Source of the DNA: Chitinophaga pinensis
Lineage (GTDB): Bacteria > Bacteroidota > Bacteroidia > Flavobacteriales_D > Crocinitomicaceae
Length of the DNA: 10,509 nucleotides
Reading direction: 5' to 3'
NCBI GenBank assembly: GCA_945897765.1
Contig: CAMDGP010000054.1
Span: 1-10,509, forward strand
Made by a program: the position numbers and the translations under genes. Below the pieces are notes generated by a model. That model saw nothing but the letters and a program-made list of their open reading frames with translations. It was not told the origin of the DNA and searched no databases. Shown in pieces: positions 1 to 7,452 of the stretch; the stretch's first letter is position 1, and the number at the start of each line of letters is the position of its first letter.

Positions 1-1919
1 ATAATGTTGGTACTTCAAGTGGCGGAGCTTTCTACAGTCAGCCAATAGATTTATCAACCTGCTATCAGTGGAATGTCGATTTTTATTTCAGAATTAATGA
101 TGGTAATGGAGCCGATGGAATTGCTTTTTGTTTTCTAGATGTACCACCAACTGGTTTTGTAAGTGGCGGAGGTGTTGGTATTCCACAAACAGCAAATGGT
201 ATTAAAGTCGTTTTTGACACTTATGATAATGGATGTGGTGCTAACCCTGAAATTCAAATTTATAATGGTATTGGCTACAACGAATGTGCTGCTGGAATCG
301 TGAAAGTTAATAACTCCGGTGGTAATTTGAATTTTATTCGTTCAAATAACTACAATCATGCAATCATCAACTACAATAGCGGTGTAATTACGGTTAGTGT
401 AAATGGAACACAATATTTAAGTACTAACTACACTGTTTCTTTCGTTGGGTATATGGGTTTCACAGCAAGTACTGGTGGATCAAACGATAGACACTCTATA
501 AAAAATGCATTCATTTATGCTGATATTGCAACACCTGATGCTGGTTCAGATATTGCAATTTGTAGTGGTTCTTCAGGTCAAATTGGAGCAACTAATAATC
601 AAAATTATCTTTACTCTTGGTCCCCAGCAGTTGGTTTGAATCAAACAAACATCTCAAATCCAACGGTAACATTAACAAATACGGGTACAACAAACATTAT
701 TCAAAACTATATTGTTACCACAACTTTAGTTAGTAACCCAACTTCATGCCCTGTTACTGATGAAGTTACCGTTACAGTTAAACCAGACGCTGCAAGTACC
801 ATAAATGCATCGGTGTGTCAAGGTGGCAGTTATACAGTCGGTGGTCAAGTATTCTCGACAGCAGGTCAGCACCAAGTAACTGTTCAAGCTACAAATGGCT
901 GTGATTCAATAATAACACTTAATCTAACAGTAAACCCAATTTTATCACAAACAATTAATGAAACCATTTGTCAAGGAGGTTCTTATGTATTTTTTGGTCA
1001 AACACTTTCTAACCCGGGAGTTTATTCTCAAACGGTTCAAAGTGCAGCTGGATGTGATTCAATTGTGAATCTAAACTTAATAATGAATCCTGTCTTTAGT
1101 TCAACTCAAAATGTGGCAATTTGCCCAGGAGAATCCTATTCATTCTTTGGTCAAACACTCACAAATTCAGGGAATTATTCGCAATCCTTGCAAACAGCTA
1201 ATGGTTGTGATTCAACCGTTTATTTGAATTTGACAATAAAACCAACAACTAGTTCAGCTATTACGCATGCGATGTGTCAAGGTTTAAGTTATAACTTTAA
1301 TGGTCAATCAATATCAACCGCTGGTTCTTACTCAGCTACTCTTATTGGCTCAAATGGTTGTGATTCAGTAGTTACTTTGGTTATGACTATTTATTCAATT
1401 CCAGAAGCACCATCTTTGATAAATAATAGCCCTTTAGATTGCCCTGGAGACTTATTAAATTTAGCTGCTGCGCCAGTAGCAAATGGAAACTTTACGTGGA
1501 CAGGGCCAAATAATTTTGCGTCCCTTTCTCAAGATACTGTTTTTAATGCTTTCCCAATTAATATGGGAATTTACAACGCCACAGTAACAGTAAATGGTTG
1601 CATTTCTCCTTCTGCAACAATTCCAGTTACGATTACTAATATTTTTAATTTCGAAGATTTCATTTTCCCAAATGTAATTACGCCAGATAATGATGGAATT
1701 AATGACAAATTGGATATTCAATCGTACTTCTACACGTGTTATGAATTTGAATTATTCATCTATAATCGTTGGGGAAATCTTGTTTTTTCGCATAAATTCA
1801 ATGAGAATCCATTCGAAGGAAAAACTGGAGATGGAACAGAATTGAATGATGGTGTTTATTACTACAAGTTAGTTTACAACGAGGGTTCAAAATCTGGTTA
1901 TTTCCATATTGTAAGATAA
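1..1919 (+). CDS. L-type lectin domain protein with type B T9SS sorting domain (5' end outside window)
   Basis: The frame is open from the window edge, so the N-terminus and signal peptide are missing; 638 residues plus TAA are visible. In-window GTG/ATG codons are internal, because lectin-like sequence continues upstream of them. Residues 1 to about 176 resemble a bacterial L-type (legume-type, concanavalin-like) lectin: GADGIAFCF at 36-44 and FDTYDNG at 71-77 are the usual core strands, and the Asp and Asn are typical metal/sugar-site positions. An Ig/PKD-like domain follows (about 178-265), then four 51-residue cysteine repeats (272-465), a WTGPNNF-type Ig-like domain (about 468-546), and a gliding-motility-associated C-terminal domain (548-638: FPNVITPDNDGIND, YNRWGNLVF, GVYYYKL). 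This tail directs export by T9SS as a type B substrate. The protein is probably a surface or secreted glycan-binding adhesin; the ligand is unknown. A paralogous tail occurs in the next gene, 94 nt downstream. Confidence 0.88.
   Translation, partial: NVGTSSGGAFYSQPIDLSTCYQWNVDFYFRINDGNGADGIAFCFLDVPPTGFVSGGGVGIPQTANGIKVVFDTYDNGCGANPEIQIYNGIGYNECAAGIVKVNNSGGNLNFIRSNNYNHAIINYNSGVITVSVNGTQYLSTNYTVSFVGYMGFTASTGGSNDRHSIKNAFIYADIATPDAGSDIAICSGSSGQIGATNNQNYLYSWSPAVGLNQTNISNPTVTLTNTGTTNIIQNYIVTTTLVSNPTSCPVTDEVTVTVKPDAASTINASVCQGGSYTVGGQVFSTAGQHQVTVQATNGCDSIITLNLTVNPILSQTINETICQGGSYVFFGQTLSNPGVYSQTVQSAAGCDSIVNLNLIMNPVFSSTQNVAICPGESYSFFGQTLTNSGNYSQSLQTANGCDSTVYLNLTIKPTTSSAITHAMCQGLSYNFNGQSISTAGSYSATLIGSNGCDSVVTLVMTIYSIPEAPSLINNSPLDCPGDLLNLAAAPVANGNFTWTGPNNFASLSQDTVFNAFPINMGIYNATVTVNGCISPSATIPVTITNIFNFEDFIFPNVITPDNDGINDKLDIQSYFYTCYEFELFIYNRWGNLVFSHKFNENPFEGKTGDGTELNDGVYYYKLVYNEGSKSGYFHIVR
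816..1397 (+). repeat. Four tandem 51-residue (153-nt) two-cysteine repeats inside the lectin gene
   Basis: The leading cysteine codon of each unit lies at 816, 969, 1122 and 1275, exactly 153 nt apart. The shared pattern is C-(Q/P)-G-x-S-Y-x-(F/V)-x-G-Q-x-(L/F/I)-S/T-x-x-G-x-(Y/H)-x-x-(T/S)-(V/L), then NGCDS or AGCDS, then a beta-strand-like T/N-L-x-(L/M)-(T/I). Each unit has one cysteine at position 1 and one at position 29, which would allow one disulfide per unit. The strand pattern suggests a beta-sandwich stalk. Protein conservation is clear, but the DNA is diverged, so this is an old repeat and not a recent expansion. Confidence 0.9.
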
Positions 1920-2013
1920 TTAAATTTTATTAAAAAAGCAACTTTTAAAGCAGGTTTAGTGTCATTTGGAAATATATTAACTTTTTGCAAATCACTTTGT
2001 GCCAATATTTTAT

Positions 2014-4014
2014 ATGATATCAAATATATTACTATCAAAAATTTCTAAATTAAGTTTTATTGTAGCTTTTCTTTTTACGAGTAATTTCACTTATTCTCAA
2101 AATTCGCTTAGTACAGTTGGAACTGGTGGAAAATGGGTGGCTACAGGAGATATAGATGCAACTGGTTCAAATTTAACTGTTGAAGCCATGTTTAGAAGAC
2201 CCGTAGCAAGCAATATGAATTTGGTATCAAAGCATACTGATCCAAGTAATGTAAATTATTTGTTACGACCAACTAATTTTCAAATTACAACTACATCTGG
2301 CTTCGTTGCTCTAATACATCCCATTCCAATTGTATTAAATACTTGGTATCATATTGCTGCAACCTATGATGGTTCAATGATACGACTTTATATTAATGGA
2401 TGCTTGGTGGCTGACAGCGCTCACACAGGCACCATGATTCAAAACAATCTTATAACTGCAATTGGAACACAATCTTCAAATAGTGTCTCTGAACATTTTC
2501 GTGGAAATATTGATGAAGTTAGAATTTGGAATGTAACTCGAACGCAGCAACAAATTCTTGCAAATATGAATGATTTACCAAATCCAACCACTCAAACGGG
2601 TTTGTTAACTTATTATAAATTGAATAACGATTATGTCAATATTCAAGGAAATGCAGCATTTAATGGGACACCACAAGGAACACCTGTTTTTGACACAGAA
2701 GCAACAACGATTTTAGTACCTGAAATTACAGATGTAAATATTGTGGATGCTACTTGCTTTGGTTATTCAGATGCAAGTCTTTCAATATCAGGGGTTGGAA
2801 ATCAAATTACGTATTCAATAAATGGTACTAACTTCTTTCCAGACAGTACTTTTAATAATATTTTAGGTGGAAACATTACAGTTTCCATAAAAACATACGA
2901 AGGATGCATTATTACAAAAGATACAATTATCGGTCAACCAGCTCAAGTTCCAACTCCCGATATTAGTTTTAATTCGCCTTTATGTTCAGGAGATACGTTG
3001 GCTTTATCAACAAATAACCTTGTGGGCGCGACTTGCTATTGGACAGGGCCAAACGGGTTTGTAAGTTCAAATTTTGATACACTTATACCCAATGCAACAG
3101 CAATTCAGACTGGCGATTATTCGGTTTATTTAATGTTTGATGGTTGCTATAGTGACACAGCAGTTGAAACAATTACAGTTAATCCAATTTATAACTTAGC
3201 AGTGAATGAAACAATTTGCTCCAACGAGTTTTACACACTTGGAAATCAACAGTTGAATCAACCTGGAAATTATTTTTTAAATCTTCAAACGGTTGCTGGT
3301 TGTGATTCAATTGTGAGTCTAACACTGAATGTAAATCCAGCATATTCATTTACTAGAGACACTACTTTGTGTGAGGGTGAATCTTTTATATATTATGGAC
3401 AAACCTTAAATGCAACGGGAATTTATCAATTTGATTTACAAACGACTTTAGGTTGTGATTCTGTTATTATTTATGATTTAATAGTTTATCCAATTCCTGC
3501 TTCACCCATTTTATCGAATAATAGTCCGCTTTTGTGTCCAAATGATCTTGCCATTTTTGAAGCACAACTTGTTGCGGGTGGAACTTTTGATTGGACGGGT
3601 CCAAATAATTTCACTTCACAAGTCGATTCTTTTTCTTTTGAAGCACCTGTTGTTTCGATGGGAGATTATTTTGCTACAGTTACAGTAAATGGTTGTGAAT
3701 CGCCTGCCAGTCAAATTGAACTTGATATTTTGAATATTTATACGCTTGATGATTTTGAGTTTCCAAATGTATTTACTCCTAATAATGATAACTCAAATGA
3801 CGTTTTAGAGTTGGACGATTATTTCAAAACTTGTCAAGAATACACAATGAATATCTTTGATCGTTGGGGAAATTTAATTTACACACAAGTCAGTGGTGGA
3901 GTACCTTTTGATGGTAAGACAACAAGTGGAATTAATCATCAAGATGGAGTTTATTATTATAAATTAACTTACGAAAAAGGCGAGAAAAACGGCTTTTTTC
4001 ATATAGTTAGATAA
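2014..4014 (+). CDS. LamG-domain surface protein with SprB-like repeat and type B T9SS sorting domain
   Basis: This is a 666-residue secreted protein. The ATG at 2014 is preferred over the in-frame GTG at 1999, because it begins a normal signal peptide (MISNILLSKISK, hydrophobic core, cleavage near TYS/QN at about 28). Residues 54-228 form a LamG/concanavalin-like jelly roll (NTWYHIAATYDG, RLYINGCLV, GNIDEVRIWN). Residues 235-308 resemble a SprB repeat (DATCFGYSDASLSI...YSING...GGNITV). Then come an Ig-like domain (312-391, WTGPNGF), two 51-residue cysteine repeats (from C402 and C453), a second Ig-like domain (496-574, WTGPNNF), and a gliding-motility-associated C-terminal domain (578-666, FPNVFTPNNDNSND, FDRWGNLIY, FFHIVR). 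The tail implies T9SS export and surface attachment. A glycan or protein-binding adhesin role is inferred from LamG; no catalytic residues are recognisable. The 94 nt upstream show no convincing promoter or terminator. Confidence 0.92.
   Translation: MISNILLSKISKLSFIVAFLFTSNFTYSQNSLSTVGTGGKWVATGDIDATGSNLTVEAMFRRPVASNMNLVSKHTDPSNVNYLLRPTNFQITTTSGFVALIHPIPIVLNTWYHIAATYDGSMIRLYINGCLVADSAHTGTMIQNNLITAIGTQSSNSVSEHFRGNIDEVRIWNVTRTQQQILANMNDLPNPTTQTGLLTYYKLNNDYVNIQGNAAFNGTPQGTPVFDTEATTILVPEITDVNIVDATCFGYSDASLSISGVGNQITYSINGTNFFPDSTFNNILGGNITVSIKTYEGCIITKDTIIGQPAQVPTPDISFNSPLCSGDTLALSTNNLVGATCYWTGPNGFVSSNFDTLIPNATAIQTGDYSVYLMFDGCYSDTAVETITVNPIYNLAVNETICSNEFYTLGNQQLNQPGNYFLNLQTVAGCDSIVSLTLNVNPAYSFTRDTTLCEGESFIYYGQTLNATGIYQFDLQTTLGCDSVIIYDLIVYPIPASPILSNNSPLLCPNDLAIFEAQLVAGGTFDWTGPNNFTSQVDSFSFEAPVVSMGDYFATVTVNGCESPASQIELDILNIYTLDDFEFPNVFTPNNDNSNDVLELDDYFKTCQEYTMNIFDRWGNLIYTQVSGGVPFDGKTTSGINHQDGVYYYKLTYEKGEKNGFFHIVR
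3217..3492 (+). repeat. Two tandem 51-residue cysteine repeats, same family as those in the lectin gene
   Basis: The leading cysteine codons are at 3217 and 3370, again exactly 153 nt apart, and each unit carries a GCDS motif at position 29. The units align with the four in the upstream gene (for example YGQTLNATGIYQFDLQT against FGQTLSNPGVYSQTVQS). They sit between two Ig-like domains, as part of the shared C-terminal assembly. Confidence 0.88.
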
Positions 4015-4036
4015 CCAAAATAATTTCTTTAAGTTC

Positions 4037-4058
4037 CTGAAATTCATCTTCATTTCAG
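4037..4058 (+). terminator. Weak stem-loop between the LamG gene and the next gene
   Basis: CTGAAAT at 4037-4043 and ATTTCAG at 4052-4058 form a perfect 7-bp inverted repeat with an 8-nt loop, 22 nt after the LamG stop codon. The stem is AT-rich and no uninterrupted T-run follows (TTGATTTGTTT). It may be a weak transcription end or an mRNA 3'-end structure, or chance. Confidence 0.28.
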
Positions 4059-4098
4059 TTGATTTGTTTACATTTACCTTCATTCTAAAATCAATTAT

Positions 4099-5160
4099 AT
4101 GAAACATTTTTTACCTTTTGTTCTTTTTGCACCATTCCTTTCTGTTGCTCAAATTTCTATTGATGTTACGGACATGTCACAAGTTGGCGACGTTATTACT
4201 CGTAAAGCAGATACAATGACTGTTCTAAGTGGTCCTGGTGCTGCAGGTGCGAATCAAACGTGGAATTTTACACAATTAAGCACTTATGTTATTGATGAAA
4301 CTACTCAAGTAATGAATCCTTCTGATGCACCAAATGGATCGAATTTCCCAAGTGCAAATTTAGCGATGACTAACGATAATATTAACTACCTCTATTTTGA
4401 TCAAAATGCAAATCAAATGAATACCCTTGGATTTGCTGGTGATTTATTAGGAAATGGAACACCTATTGTGGCTCCTTTTACCACAGGATTGTTAGTTCAC
4501 AATTTCCCAAGAACTTATGGTTCAAATTTTGCCGATAATTACGTGATAGATGTTACCTTAGATGGAAGTTCAATCTCACCTTTAGTTAATCAAGTCCGTT
4601 TTAAAAGAACAGCTCAGATTTTAGATTCTACAGATGCTTGGGGTCAAATTACAACGCCAGTTGCTACTTATACTAGTTTACGTGGAAAAAGAACTGAGTT
4701 TTCAGCGGATTCAATTTGGATTCAAGCTGTTTTTCCTCCGACATGGACACTTTTTCAAACATCATTTGACACAACAGTTAGCTATCAATGGTACGCTGAC
4801 CAAGGAAAATTAGCAATTGCAGAATTAACATTCGATACTTTAGGTGTTCCAAAAAAATATACTTGGTTTCATGAAGCTTCTGTTGGAAATGTACTAGAAT
4901 TAAATCAGAATTCTTCATTAAATCTATATCCAAATCCAAGTGAAGGTGTGATTAACTTTGAATTATTGCTTGCTCAAAATGAAAATGGCGTTATAAGAAT
5001 CACTGATCTTTCAGGTAAAGCAATGGAAGAAAGAAATGTAGTTCCAACTAGTTTGACTGGAAAAATTAACACAAGTAGTTTTGCAAATGGAATTTACTTT
5101 TTTGAATATTCTTCGTCAAATTCTACTAAAAAAGTAACACAAAAATTTATAGTTAAATAG
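4099..5160 (+). CDS. Secreted protein of unknown function with type A (Por) T9SS sorting domain
   Basis: This is a 353-residue protein starting at ATG 4099 with a short, clear signal peptide (MKHFLPFVLFAPFLSVAQ, cleavage near residue 18). Residues about 19-265 form one cysteine-free region rich in Thr, Asn, Asp and aromatics, with predicted beta-strand character. I do not recognise a named family or catalytic motif. Segments such as WNFTQL (55-60) and YQWYADQGKLAIAELTFDTLG (split around 229-249) resemble uncharacterised secreted proteins of Bacteroidota. Residues about 273-353 are a type A Por-secretion sorting domain: NLYPNPSEG at 275-283, IRITDLSGK at 299-307, GIYFFEY at 331-337, ending KFIVK. 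Export through T9SS and C-terminal processing are therefore expected. It follows the LamG gene by 84 nt on the same strand and converges with the transporter operon. Whether it functions with the two upstream proteins is unknown. Confidence 0.88.
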   Translation: MKHFLPFVLFAPFLSVAQISIDVTDMSQVGDVITRKADTMTVLSGPGAAGANQTWNFTQLSTYVIDETTQVMNPSDAPNGSNFPSANLAMTNDNINYLYFDQNANQMNTLGFAGDLLGNGTPIVAPFTTGLLVHNFPRTYGSNFADNYVIDVTLDGSSISPLVNQVRFKRTAQILDSTDAWGQITTPVATYTSLRGKRTEFSADSIWIQAVFPPTWTLFQTSFDTTVSYQWYADQGKLAIAELTFDTLGVPKKYTWFHEASVGNVLELNQNSSLNLYPNPSEGVINFELLLAQNENGVIRITDLSGKAMEERNVVPTSLTGKINTSSFANGIYFFEYSSSNSTKKVTQKFIVK

Positions 5161-5171
5161 TTGATAATTAA

Positions 5172-5249
5172 GGATTGTTAAATTACAAATTGCAGATTGA
5201 ATTATGATAATCTGCAATTTGTAATCTGCAATCTGTTAATCTGCAATCC
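5172..5249. repeat. Palindromic intergenic repeat, copy 1, with a 17-bp perfect stem
   Basis: Between two convergent genes, arms at 5182-5198 and 5209-5225 are perfectly complementary over 17 bp, enclosing the 10-nt loop GAATTATGAT. The motif AATCTGCAAT is then repeated on the + strand at 5209, 5223 and 5238, and its complement ATTGCAGATT occurs at 5189. The whole element is bounded by GGATTG (5172-5177) and CAATCC (5244-5249). Neither strand has a T-run after the stem, so it is not a standard intrinsic terminator, although it may still end or stabilise transcripts from both sides. Positions 5193-5219 are identical to 8847-8873, upstream of ruvB, which marks a dispersed repeat family. Confidence 0.85.
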
Positions 5250-5253
5250 GAAA

Positions 5254-6444
5254 TTAACTAACCACATTCGTCTCTTTTCCAAACTGCCTGTAAGAAACAA
5301 AAACCGAAGCAAGTGCTAGCATCACCATTACGGCAAAACTTAATGCAAGGTGACTAAATTCTAATGTTCCTGAAATCAATTCTTTCGTGGCAAGTACAAC
5401 ATTCACCACAGGAATACAAGCCGTAAGGTAATTCAATTCAATTCCAGGAAAAAAACCAACCATTGCTGGTAAAACCATTACGATATTTAAAGGCGTGATA
5501 ATACTTTGTGCTTCTTTAAATGTTTTCGCATAAACAGCAATTGGAATCATTACTCCAGCAAAGAATATCGTTAATGGAAGCAATAAACTAAACATAGATA
5601 TAATAAATAGCGGACTCAAAACTTCGTTAACGATTTTCATTATTTCTTGATTATCAACTATTTCTAGAAATTCAATAGAAATAAATAATCCTAGTAAAGC
5701 AGCACTTGAAGCTAACAAACCTGAAAGAACGACCACCAACATTTTCCCAAATAGTATTTGCCAGCGAGCAACAGGAGTTGTTAAAAGTGTTTCAATAGTT
5801 CCGCGTTCTTTTTCGCCTGTAAATAAATCAATTGCAGGATACATGCAACCAATGAAACCAAAAGCAATAAAAATATAAGGTAAAAATCCGCCAGCTATTT
5901 GTCCAACCATTTTCTTGTCGCTTGCAATGTTTTGATACACAGTTTGGAAAGGAGTTACTTTTCTAAAGTCAACTTCCAATTCATCGTAACGGTTTTGCTG
6001 CGCTTTCACTTCAATAATTTTCATATACTGCTCAGCGCGTTCGTTAATACCAATTTCTGTTGCATCAAAATACCAAGTTACTTTCGCTGGAAATTGCGAA
6101 GCAAGCGTTTGATCAAATTGTTTTTCGGTGATGATTCCCAACTGAATACTATCTTTCTTTAATTCAGTCATTAAGGAAGCTGAATCTTTGAAAAATACGA
6201 GTTTTTTCGCACCCATTTCGGCAGGAATCTCATTTAATTGCTGTGCGAAATAGGAATTTTTATCGCCAATGATTCCAACTTTTAAAGTTTTAACAGCGGC
6301 TTCTTCTTGGAAAGAGGCGGAAATACTCACAAACACATTGAGCGTAATTGGAAAAATTAAAATTGGAATAACGAGCATCATCATTAGTGTACGACGATCG
6401 CGCAATGTGTCAAGTAGTTCTTTTCGGAATATTTTGAAAATCAT
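5254..6444 (-). CDS. ABC-2 type transporter permease, NatB-like
   Basis: This is the 396-residue membrane component of an ABC exporter in the inner membrane. It starts FKIFRKELLDTLRDRRTL, the N-terminal amphipathic segment typical of NatB/YhaP-type permeases, followed by a first membrane helix (about 20-42). A soluble extracytoplasmic domain of about 140 residues comes next (about 43-184), then a cluster of some six helices (about 185-205, 230-258, 276-305, 318-335, 340-352, 365-384). GEKERGTIETLLTTPV (210-225), just after the second helix, is the hallmark coupling segment of this family. It is the second gene of an operon with the ATPase, 11 nt downstream of it. Bacillus NatAB exports sodium, but substrates of this family vary and cannot be read from the sequence, so no gene symbol is given. 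It ends 93 nt from the convergent secreted-protein gene. Confidence 0.92.
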   Translation of the reverse strand: MIFKIFRKELLDTLRDRRTLMMMLVIPILIFPITLNVFVSISASFQEEAAVKTLKVGIIGDKNSYFAQQLNEIPAEMGAKKLVFFKDSASLMTELKKDSIQLGIITEKQFDQTLASQFPAKVTWYFDATEIGINERAEQYMKIIEVKAQQNRYDELEVDFRKVTPFQTVYQNIASDKKMVGQIAGGFLPYIFIAFGFIGCMYPAIDLFTGEKERGTIETLLTTPVARWQILFGKMLVVVLSGLLASSAALLGLFISIEFLEIVDNQEIMKIVNEVLSPLFIISMFSLLLPLTIFFAGVMIPIAVYAKTFKEAQSIITPLNIVMVLPAMVGFFPGIELNYLTACIPVVNVVLATKELISGTLEFSHLALSFAVMVMLALASVFVSYRQFGKETNVVS

Positions 6445-6455
6445 TTTTGTAAGTT

Positions 6456-7214
6456 TTAAGATTGAACAATTCGAATAAATTCAGCAGTCAAATTTGGCTC
6501 TTGCATATTGGTTCTAAAGTCCAACATTGTTCCTTCGTGTTTGATTTTTCCTTTGTGGATAATTGCTAAATCGTCGCACAATAAATCCACTTCGCTCATT
6601 ATGTGACTGGAGAAAATAACCGTTTTATTTTGGTCTTTGCAATCGCGAATTAACTTGATGATATTTTCAGCGGTGATAACATCCAAACCACTTGTTGGCT
6701 CGTCAAAAACAACCACTTCTGGGTCGTGAATCATTGTTCGGCAAATCGACACTTTTTGTTTCATTCCTGTGCTTAATTTACCAATTCGTTTGCCCAAAAA
6801 ATCGTGCATATTGAGCAAATCAAATAAATATTTTTTGCGCTCTTCTAGTTGATATTTTGGAACATTATACAAAGAAGCGAAATAGTCAATCAATTCGATA
6901 GGTGTTAACCGAGCATACAAACCTGTTGAACCTGTAAGAAAACCGATTTTTTTGCGCGCTTCTTGTGGATATTTTATAGCATCAATCCCTGCGATTTCGA
7001 TAGTTCCAGAAGTTGGAGTGAAAATCGTTGAAAGCATACGCAAAGTGGTTGTTTTTCCAGCGCCATTTGGTCCCAAAAGCGAAAAAACTTTTCCCGGATG
7101 ACATTCAAAACTAATATTATCAACTGCTCTAGCAATTTTATCTTCTGTATTCAATTCCTTTCTTTGCTGTCTCGACAAAGGAAAGTCTTTCGTTAAGGCA
7201 TTAACTTTAATCAT
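6456..7214 (-). CDS. ABC transporter ATP-binding protein, NatA-like
   Basis: This is a 252-residue nucleotide-binding subunit that powers the permease encoded immediately downstream. Visible motifs are Walker A GPNGAGKTT (48-56), an ABC signature in the variant form LSTGMKQK (147-154), Walker B VVVFDEPT (167-174), D-loop SGLD (175-178) and H-loop His204. The Q-loop region reads GFLTGSTGLYARLT (91-104), with no glutamine; this GFxxxxTGLYxRLT form is characteristic of the NatA subfamily. Residues about 11-28 form a charged insertion between the first strand and the rest of the fold (SRQQRKELNTEDK), also common in NatA-type proteins. The ATG at 7214 fits the family start (MIKVNALTKDF). The stop is 11 nt before the permease ATG, so the two genes are almost certainly one operon. 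A 14-bp palindrome lies 26 nt upstream of the start codon. Confidence 0.94.
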   Translation of the reverse strand: MIKVNALTKDFPLSRQQRKELNTEDKIARAVDNISFECHPGKVFSLLGPNGAGKTTTLRMLSTIFTPTSGTIEIAGIDAIKYPQEARKKIGFLTGSTGLYARLTPIELIDYFASLYNVPKYQLEERKKYLFDLLNMHDFLGKRIGKLSTGMKQKVSICRTMIHDPEVVVFDEPTSGLDVITAENIIKLIRDCKDQNKTVIFSSHIMSEVDLLCDDLAIIHKGKIKHEGTMLDFRTNMQEPNLTAEFIRIVQS

Positions 7215-7452
7215 TGGATGACTTTTTGAATTTGAAGATGAAAGTAATTACTTTTTAACTACTAATTAAATAAAATGAATAGAAGGATGAAACTTATTTT
7301 GAGGAGTAGTATTCAATTTTTAAGATTAAAAGCCTAATTTCTACAAAACCCAAATTTCTAGGCGGAAAAATAAGGATAGAATAGGTTAGTTGCAAATCTA
7401 AATTTCAACAAAGGTCATTTTATATGTCGATTGTTATTCTTCGATAAGTAAA
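7215..7452. other. Intergenic region between the ABC operon and the aminotransferase gene
   Basis: These 238 nt, between the aminotransferase stop and the transporter start, presumably contain the promoter of the transporter operon on the - strand. One exact TAnnTTTG match on the - strand (TAGATTTG, 7393-7400) is present, but it lies about 180 nt from the start codon and lacks a well-spaced upstream TTTG box. No coding potential, stem-rich RNA or mobile element is apparent. Confidence 0.5.
7241..7254. promoter_or_regulatory. 14-bp perfect palindrome upstream of the ABC transporter operon
   Basis: AAAGTAATTACTTT reads the same on both strands and lies 27-40 nt upstream of the natA-like start codon, where an operator could block transcription or translation. 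It is entirely AT-rich apart from one G-C pair per half, so chance occurrence in this AT-rich DNA is quite possible. No adjacent regulator gene is present in the window. Confidence 0.3.

Noticed and set aside
300..302. GTG at 300 as the start of the lectin gene
   Set aside because: The same frame is open back to position 1 and encodes clear L-type lectin core motifs, so the gene begins before the window.
1461..1721. Open frame on the - strand inside the lectin gene
   Set aside because: Antisense shadow of the Ig-like and sorting domains; no family-like sequence.
1992..1999. TCACTTTG as a -7 box for the LamG gene
   Set aside because: It breaks the conserved A of TAnnTTTG and has no correctly spaced upstream box.
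1999..2001. GTG at 1999 as the start of the LamG gene
   Set aside because: The ATG five codons later gives a better-formed signal peptide, and the extra residues add nothing recognisable.
4063..4076. Promoter for the 4099 gene (TTTG followed by TACATTTA)
   Set aside because: The -7-like box has one mismatch at the conserved final G, and the TTTG lies only 2 nt upstream of it instead of about 20 nt.
5182..5225. Standard intrinsic terminator for the secreted-protein gene or the transporter operon
   Set aside because: The stem is long but AT-rich and lacks a U-run on either strand, and the same core recurs upstream of ruvB, so a repeat element explains it better.
5899..6478. Two + strand open frames (5899-6162 and 6269-6478) opposite the ABC permease
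   Set aside because: They lie antisense to strongly conserved permease coding sequence and have no recognisable protein features.
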